Assembly (NCBI RefSeq): GCF_014648475.1
Contig: NZ_BMRE01000065.1
Span: forward strand, 1-39,941
Source of the DNA: Lentzea flava
GTDB taxonomy: Bacteria > Actinomycetota > Actinomycetes > Mycobacteriales > Pseudonocardiaceae
Direction of reading: 5' to 3'
DNA length: 39,941 bases
Shown: positions 14,708 through 22,804 of the stretch, piece by piece
Layout of the letters: every line of letters starts with the position of its first letter
Position numbering within the stretch: the first letter of the stretch is position 1
The notes under the pieces: generated by a model
The model's database searches: none
What the model was told of the DNA's origin: nothing
The model's input: only the letters and a program-made list of their open reading frames with translations
Position numbers and translations under genes: made by a program

Positions 14708-17530
14708 GTGGTTTCCGAGTCCGCGCCCACCACCGGGACGCTGCCGTTTCGCGACCCCGCGCTGCCGTTGCGGAAGCGCATCGACGACCTGATCGGGCGG
14801 CTGACGACCGACGAACGGCTGGCGATGCTGCACCAGTACTCCCCCGCCGTGCCGCGGCTGGGCATGGCCGAGTTCCGCACCGGGACCGAAGCGCTGCACG
14901 GCGTGGCCTGGCTCGGGCCGGCCACCGTGTTCCCGCAGGCCGTGGGGCTGGGAGCGACGTGGGACGAGGAGCTCGTGCGCCGGGTCGCCGAGGCCACCTC
15001 GGTCGAGCTGCGCGCGTTCCACTACCACCGCCCGACCGCGATCGGCACGGGCACCAACAGCCTGCAGGCGTGGGCGCCGGTGCTGAACCTGCTGCGCGAC
15101 CCGCGCTGGGGCCGCAACGAGGAGGGCTACTCCGAGGACCCGCTGCACACGGCGCGGCTCGGCGAGGCGTTCTGCCGCGGTCTCACGGGCGACCACCACA
15201 GGTTCCTGCGCGCGGCCCCCGTGCTCAAGCACTTTTTGGCCTACAACAACGAGGACGACCGTTGCGTCACCTCCTCCGGACTGCGCCCGCGCGTGCTGCA
15301 GGAGTACGACCTCGCGGCGTTCCGCCCCGTGGTCGCCTCCGGTGCCGCCACCGGCGCCATGGCCGGCTACAACCTGGTCAACGGTCGCCCCTGTCACGTG
15401 AGCCCGCTCATCGAAACGGAACTGCGCCGCTGGGCGGAGGCGACCGGCCACGAGCTGTTCGTGGTCAGCGACGCCGAGGCGCCGTCCAACCTGGTCGACC
15501 CCGAGCACTACTTCGACGACCACGCCGAGTCGCACGCCGCCGCGCTCAAGGCGGGCATCGACAGCTTCACCGACCACGGCCAGGACAGCGCCACCCCGGT
15601 CGGCCGGCTGCGGGCGGCGCTGGAGCGTGGGCTGATCGACCAGTCCGATGTGGACCGTGCGGTGCGCAGGCAGCTGGAGGTGCGCTTCCGCCTCGGCGAG
15701 TTCGACCCCGGCCTCGACCCGTACGCCGGCATCGGGCCGGAGGTCATCAACTGCACCGAGCACCGCGCTCTTGCCAAGCGCGCGGCGATCGAGTCGACCG
15801 TGTTGTTGCGCAACAACGGTTTGCTGCCGTTGTCCCGCGACCGGCGGGTCGCGGTCATCGGGCCGCTCGCCGACGTGCTGTGCGAGGACTGGTACAGCGG
15901 CACGCTGCCGTACCAGGTCACGATCGCCGGTGGACTCGAAGCCGCGCTCGGTGACGTCGTCGTGTCGGAGGGCGTGGACCGGATCGCGTTGCACTCGCGC
16001 ACGAGCGGTGAGCTGCTGGGCAAGACCGCGTTCGACGTCGTCGACTGGGGCGGCGGCGTGCTCACGCTGCGGTCCGTCGAGAACAAGCGCTACCTGAGCC
16101 TCAAGCGCGACGACGGGTCGTTGGTGGCCGAGCAGGAGCTGATCAAGAGCTGGGACGTGACCGAGACGTTCCGGCTCATCCCGGCGGACGACTCCTTCCT
16201 GCTGCAGAACGTTCTCACGGGTCTGTACGCCGTCGTCGACCCCGTCGACGGCCGGGTGAGCGTCACCGCCGAGAACGCCGAGGATGCCGAACGCTGGCAC
16301 CGCGAGTTGCTGCACGACGGCACCGCGGAGGCGGTGGAACTCGCGCGGTCCGCCGACGTCGCGGTGGTCGTGCTCGGCAACCACCCGCTCATCCACGGCC
16401 GCGAGACCGAGGACCGCGCGGGCATCGCGCTGGCGGAGTCCCAGGACGCCCTGCTGCGCGCGGTGGCCGCCGCCCGGCCGGAGACCGCGCTGGTCGTCAT
16501 GAGCAGCTACCCGTACGCCCTGGACTGGGCCGACGAGCACCTGCCCGCCGTGGTGTGGACCTCCCACGGCGGGCAGGAAACAGGAACCGCGCTGGCCTGT
16601 GTCCTGCTGGGCGACGCGGACCCGGCCGGGCGGCTGCCGCAGACGTGGTACCGCGGCGACGACGAACTGCCGCACCCGCTCGACTACGACGTGATCAAGG
16701 CGGGCTGGACCTACCAGTACCACCGGGCCGCGCCGCTCTACCCGTTCGGGCACGGCCTGTCCTACACGGACTTCTCCTACGGCGAGCTGCTGCTGTCGTC
16801 GAACACCGCGACGGTGAACAGCGCGGTGGACGTCTCGGTGACGGTGACGAACACCGGTTCCCGTCCGGGCAGCGAGGTCGTGCAGGTCTACGTGCGGGCA
16901 CTCGCCGCGCGGTACGAGGCGCCCAGGCTGCGGCTCGCGGACTTCCGCAAGGTCTGGCTGGAGCCGGGCGAGAGCCGCACGCTGGAGTTCCGGCTGGCCA
17001 CGGACCAGCTGGCCCACTGGGACGTCGGAACCGGCGCCTTCACCGTCGATCCCGGCGACTACGAGGTGCTCGTCGCCAGGTCGGCCGAGAACGTGGTGCT
17101 CACCGCGCCGCTCGCCGTGGTGGGACCGGCTCCGGCACCGCGCACCGGTGTGGACCGCCGTGTGCTCGCCGTCGACTTCGACGACTACGAGGGCGTGACC
17201 CTGGTCGACGCCACCCGCACGACCGGTGACGCGGTCACGCCCACCGGTGGCGACGCCGCGACGCTGTGGTTCCGGTCGGTCGACCTGTCCGGTGCTGTTC
17301 GCGTCGAGGCCGACCTGGCCCGTGAAGGCGGTGATTCCGACGCACGGGTGGAGTTCTGGACCGGCGAGGAGCTGCTGGCCGAGATCGAGGTACCGGTCAC
17401 CGGCGACCGCTACACGTGGGCGACCGCGTCGGCGGATCTCGCGGCGGAAGTCGCGGGAGTCCACGACCTGCGGGTGGTCCTGTGCGGCGGTTTCCGGCTG
17501 AGCGCCTTCCGGTTCTCCTCGGCCGGCTGA
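14708..17530 (+). CDS. GH3 beta-glucosidase/beta-xylosidase with inserted trefoil-like segment and C-terminal CBM6-like domain
   Basis: Cytoplasmic exo-beta-glycosidase of 940 residues. The N-terminal barrel (about 15-330) ends in the nucleophile D255 in FVVSDAEAP; substrate-binding motifs include GRNEEGYSEDP and KHFLAYN. The second domain (about 355-690) is interrupted at about 435-535 by a segment (RYLSLKRDDGS, FLLQNVLTGLYAV) that looks like part of a fascin/ricin-like trefoil. An FnIII domain (about 700-790) precedes a C-terminal beta-sandwich (about 805-940) like CBM6. The GTG at 14708 was chosen for its GAGGGG eight bases upstream; a longer start at 14657 would run through operator O2. 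It would cut the glucan backbone once side chains are removed. No signal peptide is seen. Confidence 0.88.
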   Translation: MVSESAPTTGTLPFRDPALPLRKRIDDLIGRLTTDERLAMLHQYSPAVPRLGMAEFRTGTEALHGVAWLGPATVFPQAVGLGATWDEELVRRVAEATSVELRAFHYHRPTAIGTGTNSLQAWAPVLNLLRDPRWGRNEEGYSEDPLHTARLGEAFCRGLTGDHHRFLRAAPVLKHFLAYNNEDDRCVTSSGLRPRVLQEYDLAAFRPVVASGAATGAMAGYNLVNGRPCHVSPLIETELRRWAEATGHELFVVSDAEAPSNLVDPEHYFDDHAESHAAALKAGIDSFTDHGQDSATPVGRLRAALERGLIDQSDVDRAVRRQLEVRFRLGEFDPGLDPYAGIGPEVINCTEHRALAKRAAIESTVLLRNNGLLPLSRDRRVAVIGPLADVLCEDWYSGTLPYQVTIAGGLEAALGDVVVSEGVDRIALHSRTSGELLGKTAFDVVDWGGGVLTLRSVENKRYLSLKRDDGSLVAEQELIKSWDVTETFRLIPADDSFLLQNVLTGLYAVVDPVDGRVSVTAENAEDAERWHRELLHDGTAEAVELARSADVAVVVLGNHPLIHGRETEDRAGIALAESQDALLRAVAAARPETALVVMSSYPYALDWADEHLPAVVWTSHGGQETGTALACVLLGDADPAGRLPQTWYRGDDELPHPLDYDVIKAGWTYQYHRAAPLYPFGHGLSYTDFSYGELLLSSNTATVNSAVDVSVTVTNTGSRPGSEVVQVYVRALAARYEAPRLRLADFRKVWLEPGESRTLEFRLATDQLAHWDVGTGAFTVDPGDYEVLVARSAENVVLTAPLAVVGPAPAPRTGVDRRVLAVDFDDYEGVTLVDATRTTGDAVTPTGGDAATLWFRSVDLSGAVRVEADLAREGGDSDARVEFWTGEELLAEIEVPVTGDRYTWATASADLAAEVAGVHDLRVVLCGGFRLSAFRFSSAG

Positions 17531-17534
17531 GACC

Positions 17535-17566
17535 GGTGGCCCGCCTTCCGGCGGTGGCGGGCCACC
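17535..17566 (+). terminator. Hairpin 1 of a tandem pair after GH3
   Basis: An 11-bp stem (GGTGGCCCGCC / GGCGGGCCACC) with a ten-base loop starts four bases after the GH3 stop. There is no T run. The same GGTGGCCCG arm recurs 48 bases later. Confidence 0.55.
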
Positions 17567-17582
17567 ACCCTCACCACAGACC

Positions 17583-17614
17583 GGTGGCCCGTCACTGGCG
17601 GGGGACGGGCCACC
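17583..17614 (+). terminator. Hairpin 2 of a tandem pair, before the CE7 gene
   Basis: An 11-bp stem (GGTGGCCCGTC / GACGGGCCACC), then TCCCCTTTTCC. It lies only 24 bases before the start codon of the next gene, so it may act as an attenuator or processing point rather than a full stop. Confidence 0.5.
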
Positions 17615-17638
17615 TCCCCTTTTCCTCCAGGAGCCCTG

Positions 17639-18604
17639 ATGCCACTGACCGACGGCACCCTCGACGACCTCGTCGGCTACCGCCCCGATCTGCGGGCGCC
17701 GGACGACTTCGACGAGTTCTGGGACCGCACGCTCGCCGAGGCACGTGCCCTCGGCGGTGCCGTGAAAGCCGATCCCGTCACCGACCGGTACCTGCTGCGC
17801 ACCGTCGAGGTGGACGACGTCCGCTTCCCCGGCTGGAACGGCGAACCGGTGGCGGCGTGGCTGCTGCGGCCGCGCGGCGCCGAGGGTCCGTTGCCCGTCG
17901 TCGTCACGTTCATCGGCTACAGCGGTGGTCGCGGCCTGCCCACCGACCACCTGCTCTGGTCGGCCGCCGGGTACGCCCAGCTCGTCGTCGACAGCCGCGG
18001 CCAGGGGCACGACACCCCCGACCGGGACGCGGGCGGCGGTACCCAGTGGGCCAACGGTTTCATGACCCGCGGCATCGACTCCCCGGAGAACTACTACTAC
18101 CGGCGGCTCATCACCGACTGCGTGCGCGCCGTGGACGCGGTCGGCGAGCTGCCCGGTCTCGACTCCGACCGGGTGATCGTCGCGGGCGGCAGCCAGGGCG
18201 GTGGCCTGACCATCGCCGTCGCGGGCCTGACCAGGGTCGCCGCCGCCCTGCCGGACGTGCCGTTCCTCTGCCACTTCCGGCGGGCGGCGGAGATCTGCGG
18301 CGAAGGGCCGTACCAGGAGCTCGCCGAGTACCTGCGCTGGCACAGCAGGCACAACGTCGAACCGGCCTTCGCCACGCTGTCGTACTTCGACGGAGTCCAC
18401 TTCGCCCAACGCGCCACCGCACCGGCGTTGTTCAGCGTGGGCCTGATGGACCCGATCTGCCCACCGTCCACTGTGTACGCCGCCTTCAACCACTACGCGG
18501 GCGAGGACCGGACCATGACGGTGTGGCCGTTCGCGGACCACGGCGGTGGGCACGGCTCCAACTCGGTCGTGCAGCTGGAGTGGCTGCGCGAGCGCCTCAG
18601 CTGA
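17639..18604 (+). CDS. CE7 acetyl xylan esterase / cephalosporin-C deacetylase-like
   Basis: Cytoplasmic alpha/beta hydrolase of 321 residues that removes acetyl groups from imported xylo- or xyloglucan oligosaccharides. The nucleophile is S185 in AGGSQGGG. The other triad members are D271 in GLMDPICPP and H301 in ADHGGGH. The RGQG motif that marks CE7 is at 120-123 (DSRGQGHDT). The ATG at 17639 has AGGAG upstream. It follows GH3 on the same strand after two hairpins and probably belongs to the same regulon. Members of this family from Bacillus and Thermotoga act as hexamers; this is family knowledge. Confidence 0.9.
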   Translation: MPLTDGTLDDLVGYRPDLRAPDDFDEFWDRTLAEARALGGAVKADPVTDRYLLRTVEVDDVRFPGWNGEPVAAWLLRPRGAEGPLPVVVTFIGYSGGRGLPTDHLLWSAAGYAQLVVDSRGQGHDTPDRDAGGGTQWANGFMTRGIDSPENYYYRRLITDCVRAVDAVGELPGLDSDRVIVAGGSQGGGLTIAVAGLTRVAAALPDVPFLCHFRRAAEICGEGPYQELAEYLRWHSRHNVEPAFATLSYFDGVHFAQRATAPALFSVGLMDPICPPSTVYAAFNHYAGEDRTMTVWPFADHGGGHGSNSVVQLEWLRERLS

Positions 18605-18629
18605 TCCGCGTCCCTGCCCTGCCGCAGTC

Positions 18630-19418
18630 CTACGGCCGACCGGCCTGGCTGATGAACTCGCCGATCGACGACCGCGGATCACCCGAGCGGACCAGGGCCT
18701 CCCCCACCAGCACGACGTCCGCGCCCCACGCGTGGTACTCGGCGACGTCCTCGGGTCCGGTGACGCCGGACTCCGCGATCTTGACGGCCGCCTCCGGCAG
18801 GTGCGGAGCCAGCTTCTGGAAGACCGCCCGGTCGACCTCCAGCGTGGTCAGGTCACGCGCGTTGATCCCGACGACCTCGGCACCGAGGTCGGCAGCCCTG
18901 GCGATCTCCTCCTCGGTGTGCGTTTCGACGAGCGGGGTGAGGCCGAGTTCGAGGGCGAGGCCGTGCAGCTCCTCCAGCAGTCCGCCCGGCAGCGAGACCA
19001 CCATCAGCAGCGCGAGGTCGGCACCCCACGCCCGCGCCTCCCACAGCTGGTACGGCGTGACGATGAAGTCCTTGCGCAGCACCGGAACGCTCACCTCGGC
19101 GCGCACCGCCGCCAGGTCGTCGAGCGACCCGCCGAACCGCCGCTGCTCGGTCAGCACGCTGATCGCCGCCGCACCACCCGCCGCGTACTCCGCCGCCAGC
19201 GCCGCCGGGTCCGCGATGGTCGCGAGCTCGCCCTTGCTCGGGCTCTTCCGCTTGACCTCGGCGATGATCGACACGCCGGGCGCCCGGAAGCCCGGCAGCG
19301 GGTCCAGTGCGGGCGGCGCGTCCGACACGCGTGCCTTCAGCTCGGCGAGCGGCACCGCGCTCTGCCTCTGCGCAAGATCCTCCCGGACGCCTGCCAGGAT
19401 CCCGTCCAGCACGCTCAC
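18630..19418 (-). CDS. trpC: Indole-3-glycerol phosphate synthase
   Basis: Tryptophan biosynthesis enzyme of 262 residues that closes the indole ring of CdRP. The TIM barrel shows IIAEVKRKSPSKG, SVLTEQRRFGGS, VLRKDFIVTPYQ, VGINARDLTTLEVD and AESGVTG, all family signatures. The GTG at 19418 (VSVLDGILAG) was chosen over the GTG at 19424 because AGGAG lies seven bases upstream and family members start MSVLDE. No other trp gene is visible nearby, and its neighbours are cell-wall enzymes, so it stands alone here. It is convergent with the CE7 gene, with 25 bases between stops. Confidence 0.95.
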   Translation of the reverse strand: MSVLDGILAGVREDLAQRQSAVPLAELKARVSDAPPALDPLPGFRAPGVSIIAEVKRKSPSKGELATIADPAALAAEYAAGGAAAISVLTEQRRFGGSLDDLAAVRAEVSVPVLRKDFIVTPYQLWEARAWGADLALLMVVSLPGGLLEELHGLALELGLTPLVETHTEEEIARAADLGAEVVGINARDLTTLEVDRAVFQKLAPHLPEAAVKIAESGVTGPEDVAEYHAWGADVVLVGEALVRSGDPRSSIGEFISQAGRP

Positions 19419-19500
19419 GGTCACACTCCTCACGTCGTAGGTTTCCCCACCACATTGCCGCACCCGCCACAGCGCCGCCCACCGCCCCAGGGGCAACTCA

Positions 19501-19551
19501 CGATGAACGGCGCTTTTGTTCACCTGAGGTGGACAAAAGCGCCGTTCATCG
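19501..19551 (-). terminator. Long palindromic terminator after the GH12 gene
   Basis: Two 18-base arms (CGATGAACGGCGCTTTTG and its complement) pair perfectly. The inner bases TTCACC / GGTGGA extend the stem with one mismatch to a TGA loop. It lies 19 bases beyond the GH12 stop and upstream of trpC. It is nearly symmetric and so could work in both directions. Confidence 0.8.
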
Positions 19552-19570
19552 GTCGCTCGTGCGGGCCGGG

Positions 19571-20263
19571 TCAGCCGGCTGAGACGGAGTAGCTGTTGGT
19601 CGTGAAGTTCAGGCCACCGCTGGACGAGGTGATCTCGTAGCCGAACTGCACGGCGCCCACCGTGACGTCACCGAACCAGCCGCGGGAGCGGATCCAGTTC
19701 AGCACCGCCTTGACGTCGACGGAGCCGGCACCGGTGTTGGACGTGCGGACGAACGAGAACACCTCGTTCGAGCCGTTCGACCCGCGGTAGACGTTCCAGC
19801 TGTGCCCGCCCACCGTGGCCGACGCCTGCCAGGAGCCGATCGGGCCGACCTGGCCGACCTTGTTCATCCACAGCATGATTTCGTACCGGTTGTTGTCGCA
19901 CCAGATGTCGTAGGCGGTGGTGTAGGAACCGGCGTTCGGGTAGGAGACGTTGAAACTGCTCGACAGGCTCCCGAGCGAGCTGAGCCTGCGATTCACCATC
20001 TTCTCGGAATGCGGGTAGGACTTCACCCCGCCCGTGTTCGGCTGGTTCGACCAGACGCCCCAGTTGCTGTAGGAGTTGGCCCAGATCGTCTGGGGGCCGG
20101 CACCGTTGCCCCACACGTTGTTGCGCACCGTGTAGCCGCCGTTGGACCAGGTCCCCCACCGGTCGGAGGAACTCCAGGCCGCGGCGAGGGCGGTGCTGGT
20201 CCCCAGCGACACCGTGAGGACGGCCGCCATCGCGAGAATCAGCGCACGCATGAGCTTGTTCAT
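19571..20263 (-). CDS. Secreted GH12 endoglucanase / xyloglucanase
   Basis: Secreted single-domain enzyme of 230 residues with a signal peptide (about 1-28, cleaved near TALAAA). The beta-jelly roll of GH12 is recognised by NNVWG, the nucleophile E128 in YEIMLWMNK and the acid/base E210 in QFGYEI. The family cuts beta-1,4-glucan, and some members prefer xyloglucan, which would fit the nearby operon. No CBM is attached. The ATG at 20263 has GGGAAG upstream. A LacI-like palindrome (20313) lies 50 bases upstream of the start and a strong terminator follows, so it is transcribed alone. Confidence 0.9.
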   Translation of the reverse strand: MNKLMRALILAMAAVLTVSLGTSTALAAAWSSSDRWGTWSNGGYTVRNNVWGNGAGPQTIWANSYSNWGVWSNQPNTGGVKSYPHSEKMVNRRLSSLGSLSSSFNVSYPNAGSYTTAYDIWCDNNRYEIMLWMNKVGQVGPIGSWQASATVGGHSWNVYRGSNGSNEVFSFVRTSNTGAGSVDVKAVLNWIRSRGWFGDVTVGAVQFGYEITSSSGGLNFTTNSYSVSAG

Positions 20264-20312
20264 CGAGCTTCCCTTCCGCACATCATTGAACGGAATCCGC
20301 GCCGCCCGGCGT

Positions 20313-20324
20313 CGAAGCGGTTCG
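20313..20324 (-). promoter_or_regulatory. Candidate LacI-type operator upstream of GH12
   Basis: CGAAGCGGTTCG matches the outer arms of operator O2 (CGAA....TTCG) and differs only in the centre. Its place 50 bases before the GH12 start suggests shared control with the xyloglucan-type operon. Confidence 0.45.
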
Positions 20325-20415
20325 TGAGCCCGAACCTAACATCGAACAAGTCGAATGCATCGGCCGAAAATATTCGACTGCATTCACCGCGAAAGCATCC
20401 GTCCCGACGATTTCG

Positions 20416-21795
20416 TCACGATTCGACGGCCGGACAGCTCCTCGCCGGGACCGTCAGGTCGAGCAGATAGGCGTCGACGCCGCCGCGAGTGCACTCGCTG
20501 CGCGGATAGGCGACGTGGCCCCACCCCTCGTAGGTCATCAACGCCGTGTTGCGCGGCGCCTGGCGGTGGATGCTGACCGCCCAGTCGTACGGGGTGACGG
20601 GGTCGTGCCGCGCGCTGAGCACCATGATCTTCGGTGCGTGCCGGACGTCCAGGCGATGCGGCGGGTTCGACGGCCTCCCCGCAACGCCGACGCACGCGGC
20701 GGCCTCGTCGTGGCCGACCAGGCTGCCGCGCATGATCGGTGACCGGCGGAGCTCCTCGGCGCGCAGTCGCGAGTACTGCCCGAAGTCCTTGATGCGCAGG
20801 GAGAAGTCCTGGCAGACCATCGCCAGCCGGACCGACTCGTAGTTCGGCTCGAAGGACAGGACGGACGACCGGGTCTGGGTCCCGGTGATCAGCTCCGCGG
20901 CCCAGGGCCAGTCCGGCTCCCGCAGCGCGTAGTACATCGAGTCGATCAGCCGCTGCCTGCCGAGCGGTTCGCCGTCGGCGCGAACGAGGGCCGCCTCCCA
21001 GGCCGCGTAGACGTCCTTCCCGTGCAGGCCGCAGGAAGACGTGCGATCACACCAGCGGACGAACTCGACGAACGAGTCGTCCACGGCCGCCGCCCGATCC
21101 CCCATGAAGCGCCTCAGGTCCGCGCTGTGGTCGACGACGCTGTCCAGGACCATCGCGCGGAGCCGGTGACCGAACTTCTCGGCGTATGCCTGGCCCAGCA
21201 CCGTGCCGTAGGACAGGCCGAGATAGCTGATCTTCCGCTCGCCCAGCGCCTGCCGGACCGCGTCCACGTCCTGGGCGACGAGGGCGCTGTCGGCGTGGTC
21301 GAAGATCGGTCCGCTGCGCGCGCGGCACTTCGCGAGCGCGTCCTGGTTGTACCGCAACAGGGCGGCGAACTCCGCCTCGTCGGAGGGGTAGGTCGTCGGC
21401 TGGTCGGCGACGAGGTCGGCGCACCGGATCGCCAGGCTCTTCCCGGTGCCCCGCGAGTCGATGCCCACGATGTCGAACCTGGCCCGCAGCTCGGGGCTGA
21501 ACAGCCGGGAGAGCGCGAACTCCGCCGCGGAACCCCCTGGACCGCCGGGGTCGACCACGAGCACGCCCAGTCGCCGCGCGGGATCGGTGGCGACGCGTCG
21601 CGCCACCGCGACATCGATGCGCCGACCTCCCGGCCTCTTCCAATCCAGCGGAACGCTCAGCGTTCCGCACTGGCCCTCCGGATTGTCCGGGCACTGCGCC
21701 CATGTGATGGCTTGCGCGGGTTCGGCGTCCGCCGTTCCCCCGCAGAACATCACGACAACCACCAACATCGCCAATGTTCGCGTTATCAATCGCAC
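20416..21795 (-). CDS. Secreted alpha/beta hydrolase, tripeptidyl aminopeptidase-like
   Basis: Secreted or surface serine hydrolase of 459 residues of the SlpD/Tap type (S33-like with a TAP C-terminal domain). A signal peptide covers about 1-30. The oxyanion region reads VVDPGGPGGS, the nucleophile is in LGLSYGTVLG, and D in SARHDPVTP and H in GWGHVAYP complete the triad. Cys residues in TSSCGLHG and SECTRGG could form disulphides. The start is GTG at 21795 with only a weak AAAAGG upstream. It lies 38 bases after the PaaX-type gene on the same strand and may be co-transcribed. Substrate is unknown; peptides are the usual targets. Confidence 0.85.
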   Translation of the reverse strand: MRLITRTLAMLVVVVMFCGGTADAEPAQAITWAQCPDNPEGQCGTLSVPLDWKRPGGRRIDVAVARRVATDPARRLGVLVVDPGGPGGSAAEFALSRLFSPELRARFDIVGIDSRGTGKSLAIRCADLVADQPTTYPSDEAEFAALLRYNQDALAKCRARSGPIFDHADSALVAQDVDAVRQALGERKISYLGLSYGTVLGQAYAEKFGHRLRAMVLDSVVDHSADLRRFMGDRAAAVDDSFVEFVRWCDRTSSCGLHGKDVYAAWEAALVRADGEPLGRQRLIDSMYYALREPDWPWAAELITGTQTRSSVLSFEPNYESVRLAMVCQDFSLRIKDFGQYSRLRAEELRRSPIMRGSLVGHDEAAACVGVAGRPSNPPHRLDVRHAPKIMVLSARHDPVTPYDWAVSIHRQAPRNTALMTYEGWGHVAYPRSECTRGGVDAYLLDLTVPARSCPAVES

Positions 21796-21833
21796 AACCG
21801 CAACCTTTTCAGAAGATCACGAGCGCGCGCACC

Positions 21834-22670
21834 TCATTCGTCCACAATGGATTCCAGGGCGTTCTCCGCCAGTTCGCCAGCCTGACGCTCCCACCCGTGG
21901 CGCAGCGTGCGGAAAACCGCTGCGGCGCGCGTGCCCGGCCACCCCTCCGGCAGCAGCACGGACGGCAGCACCGGATCGCGACGGATCAGCAGCAACCACT
22001 CCGCGCCCAGCAGGACCCGCCGGGACAGTTCGTCGAGATGCCCGAACGCCCCTTCGCCCCAACGGCGGAGAAAGTCCTCGTACCCCGCGGCGATCCCCTT
22101 CAGGTCCCAGGCCTCGGCGGCGATCCGCGCGGGATCGGTCCACATGAACGCCTCCGCCCGGAACACCTCGGCGCGATCGAGCAGGTCGAGTTCGGCGAGC
22201 GTCGCCGAGACGTCCGCGGCCGAGGTCGAGACCCACAGGCCACTGCGCAACGGCCCGAACCCGAACCACTCCAGGCGGGTGCGCAGCGCGTGCCGGTCCG
22301 CGCGCCGGCTCTCCGGGACCGAGAACGTCAGCAGCGTCCACCGGCCGTCCCAGTGCCGGTCGACGACCTCGCCCTCGAGCTTGCGCTGGCCGTCGCGCAG
22401 CACCGCCGTCCCGTGGCCGGTCAGCGCGAGGAACGCCTGGCGGCCGCGGCGAACCGTGCGGAGCAGGCCGCGGCGCCCCATCCGGCTCAGCGCCGTCCTG
22501 GTGGCGTGCTCGCCGATGCCGAGCCGCCCGAGCACCCCGACCACGCCCACCGTCGACACGGCCACGCCCCGGTCGAGCACGTGGTCGCCGAACAGGGCGA
22601 GCACCGCGGTTTCCGGTCGCACGGCGGATCCGGTCACGCCGCCGTCCGGTGGAGTCAACGCTGCCGACAT
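21834..22670 (-). CDS. PaaX-family transcriptional regulator
   Basis: Regulator of 278 residues. The N-terminal winged helix (AVLALFGDHVLDRG, ATRTALSRMGRRGLL) is followed by a PaaX-like middle domain (WDGRWTLLTFSVPE, RTRLEWFGFGPLRSGLWVS) and the C-terminal helical domain. PaaX itself represses phenylacetate genes in response to phenylacetyl-CoA. No such catabolic genes lie here, and the divergent neighbour is a secreted CE1-type esterase. The ATG at 22670 was chosen over the GTG at 22676 because GAGAGGG is then seven bases away. A perfect inverted repeat at 22731 between the two genes may be its operator. Confidence 0.88.
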   Translation of the reverse strand: MSAALTPPDGGVTGSAVRPETAVLALFGDHVLDRGVAVSTVGVVGVLGRLGIGEHATRTALSRMGRRGLLRTVRRGRQAFLALTGHGTAVLRDGQRKLEGEVVDRHWDGRWTLLTFSVPESRRADRHALRTRLEWFGFGPLRSGLWVSTSAADVSATLAELDLLDRAEVFRAEAFMWTDPARIAAEAWDLKGIAAGYEDFLRRWGEGAFGHLDELSRRVLLGAEWLLLIRRDPVLPSVLLPEGWPGTRAAAVFRTLRHGWERQAGELAENALESIVDE

Positions 22671-22730
22671 GCGCACGCCCTCTCGTCCGGCCTCTGACCA
22701 TTATTCGTCGAATGCCTCACCATCGTCGTT

Positions 22731-22746
22731 CGTCAAAATCTTGACG
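22731..22746. promoter_or_regulatory. Inverted repeat between PaaX-type and esterase genes
   Basis: CGTCAA-AATC-TTGACG is a perfect six-base inverted repeat. The right arm TTGACG could also be a -35 box for the esterase gene, with GAATACT 15-16 bases on. A repressor bound here would cover that promoter; the PaaX-family protein is the nearest candidate. Confidence 0.45.
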
Positions 22747-22804
22747 GCCGTCATAGATCTGAATACTTTCGAGGTGATCCGGAACCCCTGACCGGAGGTC
22801 ATCG

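Noticed and set aside
13580..18682. A 1700-codon open frame on the minus strand, opposite GH3, CE7 and part of the binding protein
   Set aside because: It is rich in Arg, Val, Gly and Ala with no recognisable domain, and it lies antisense to genes with clear catalytic motifs. High GC content removes stops from such frames.
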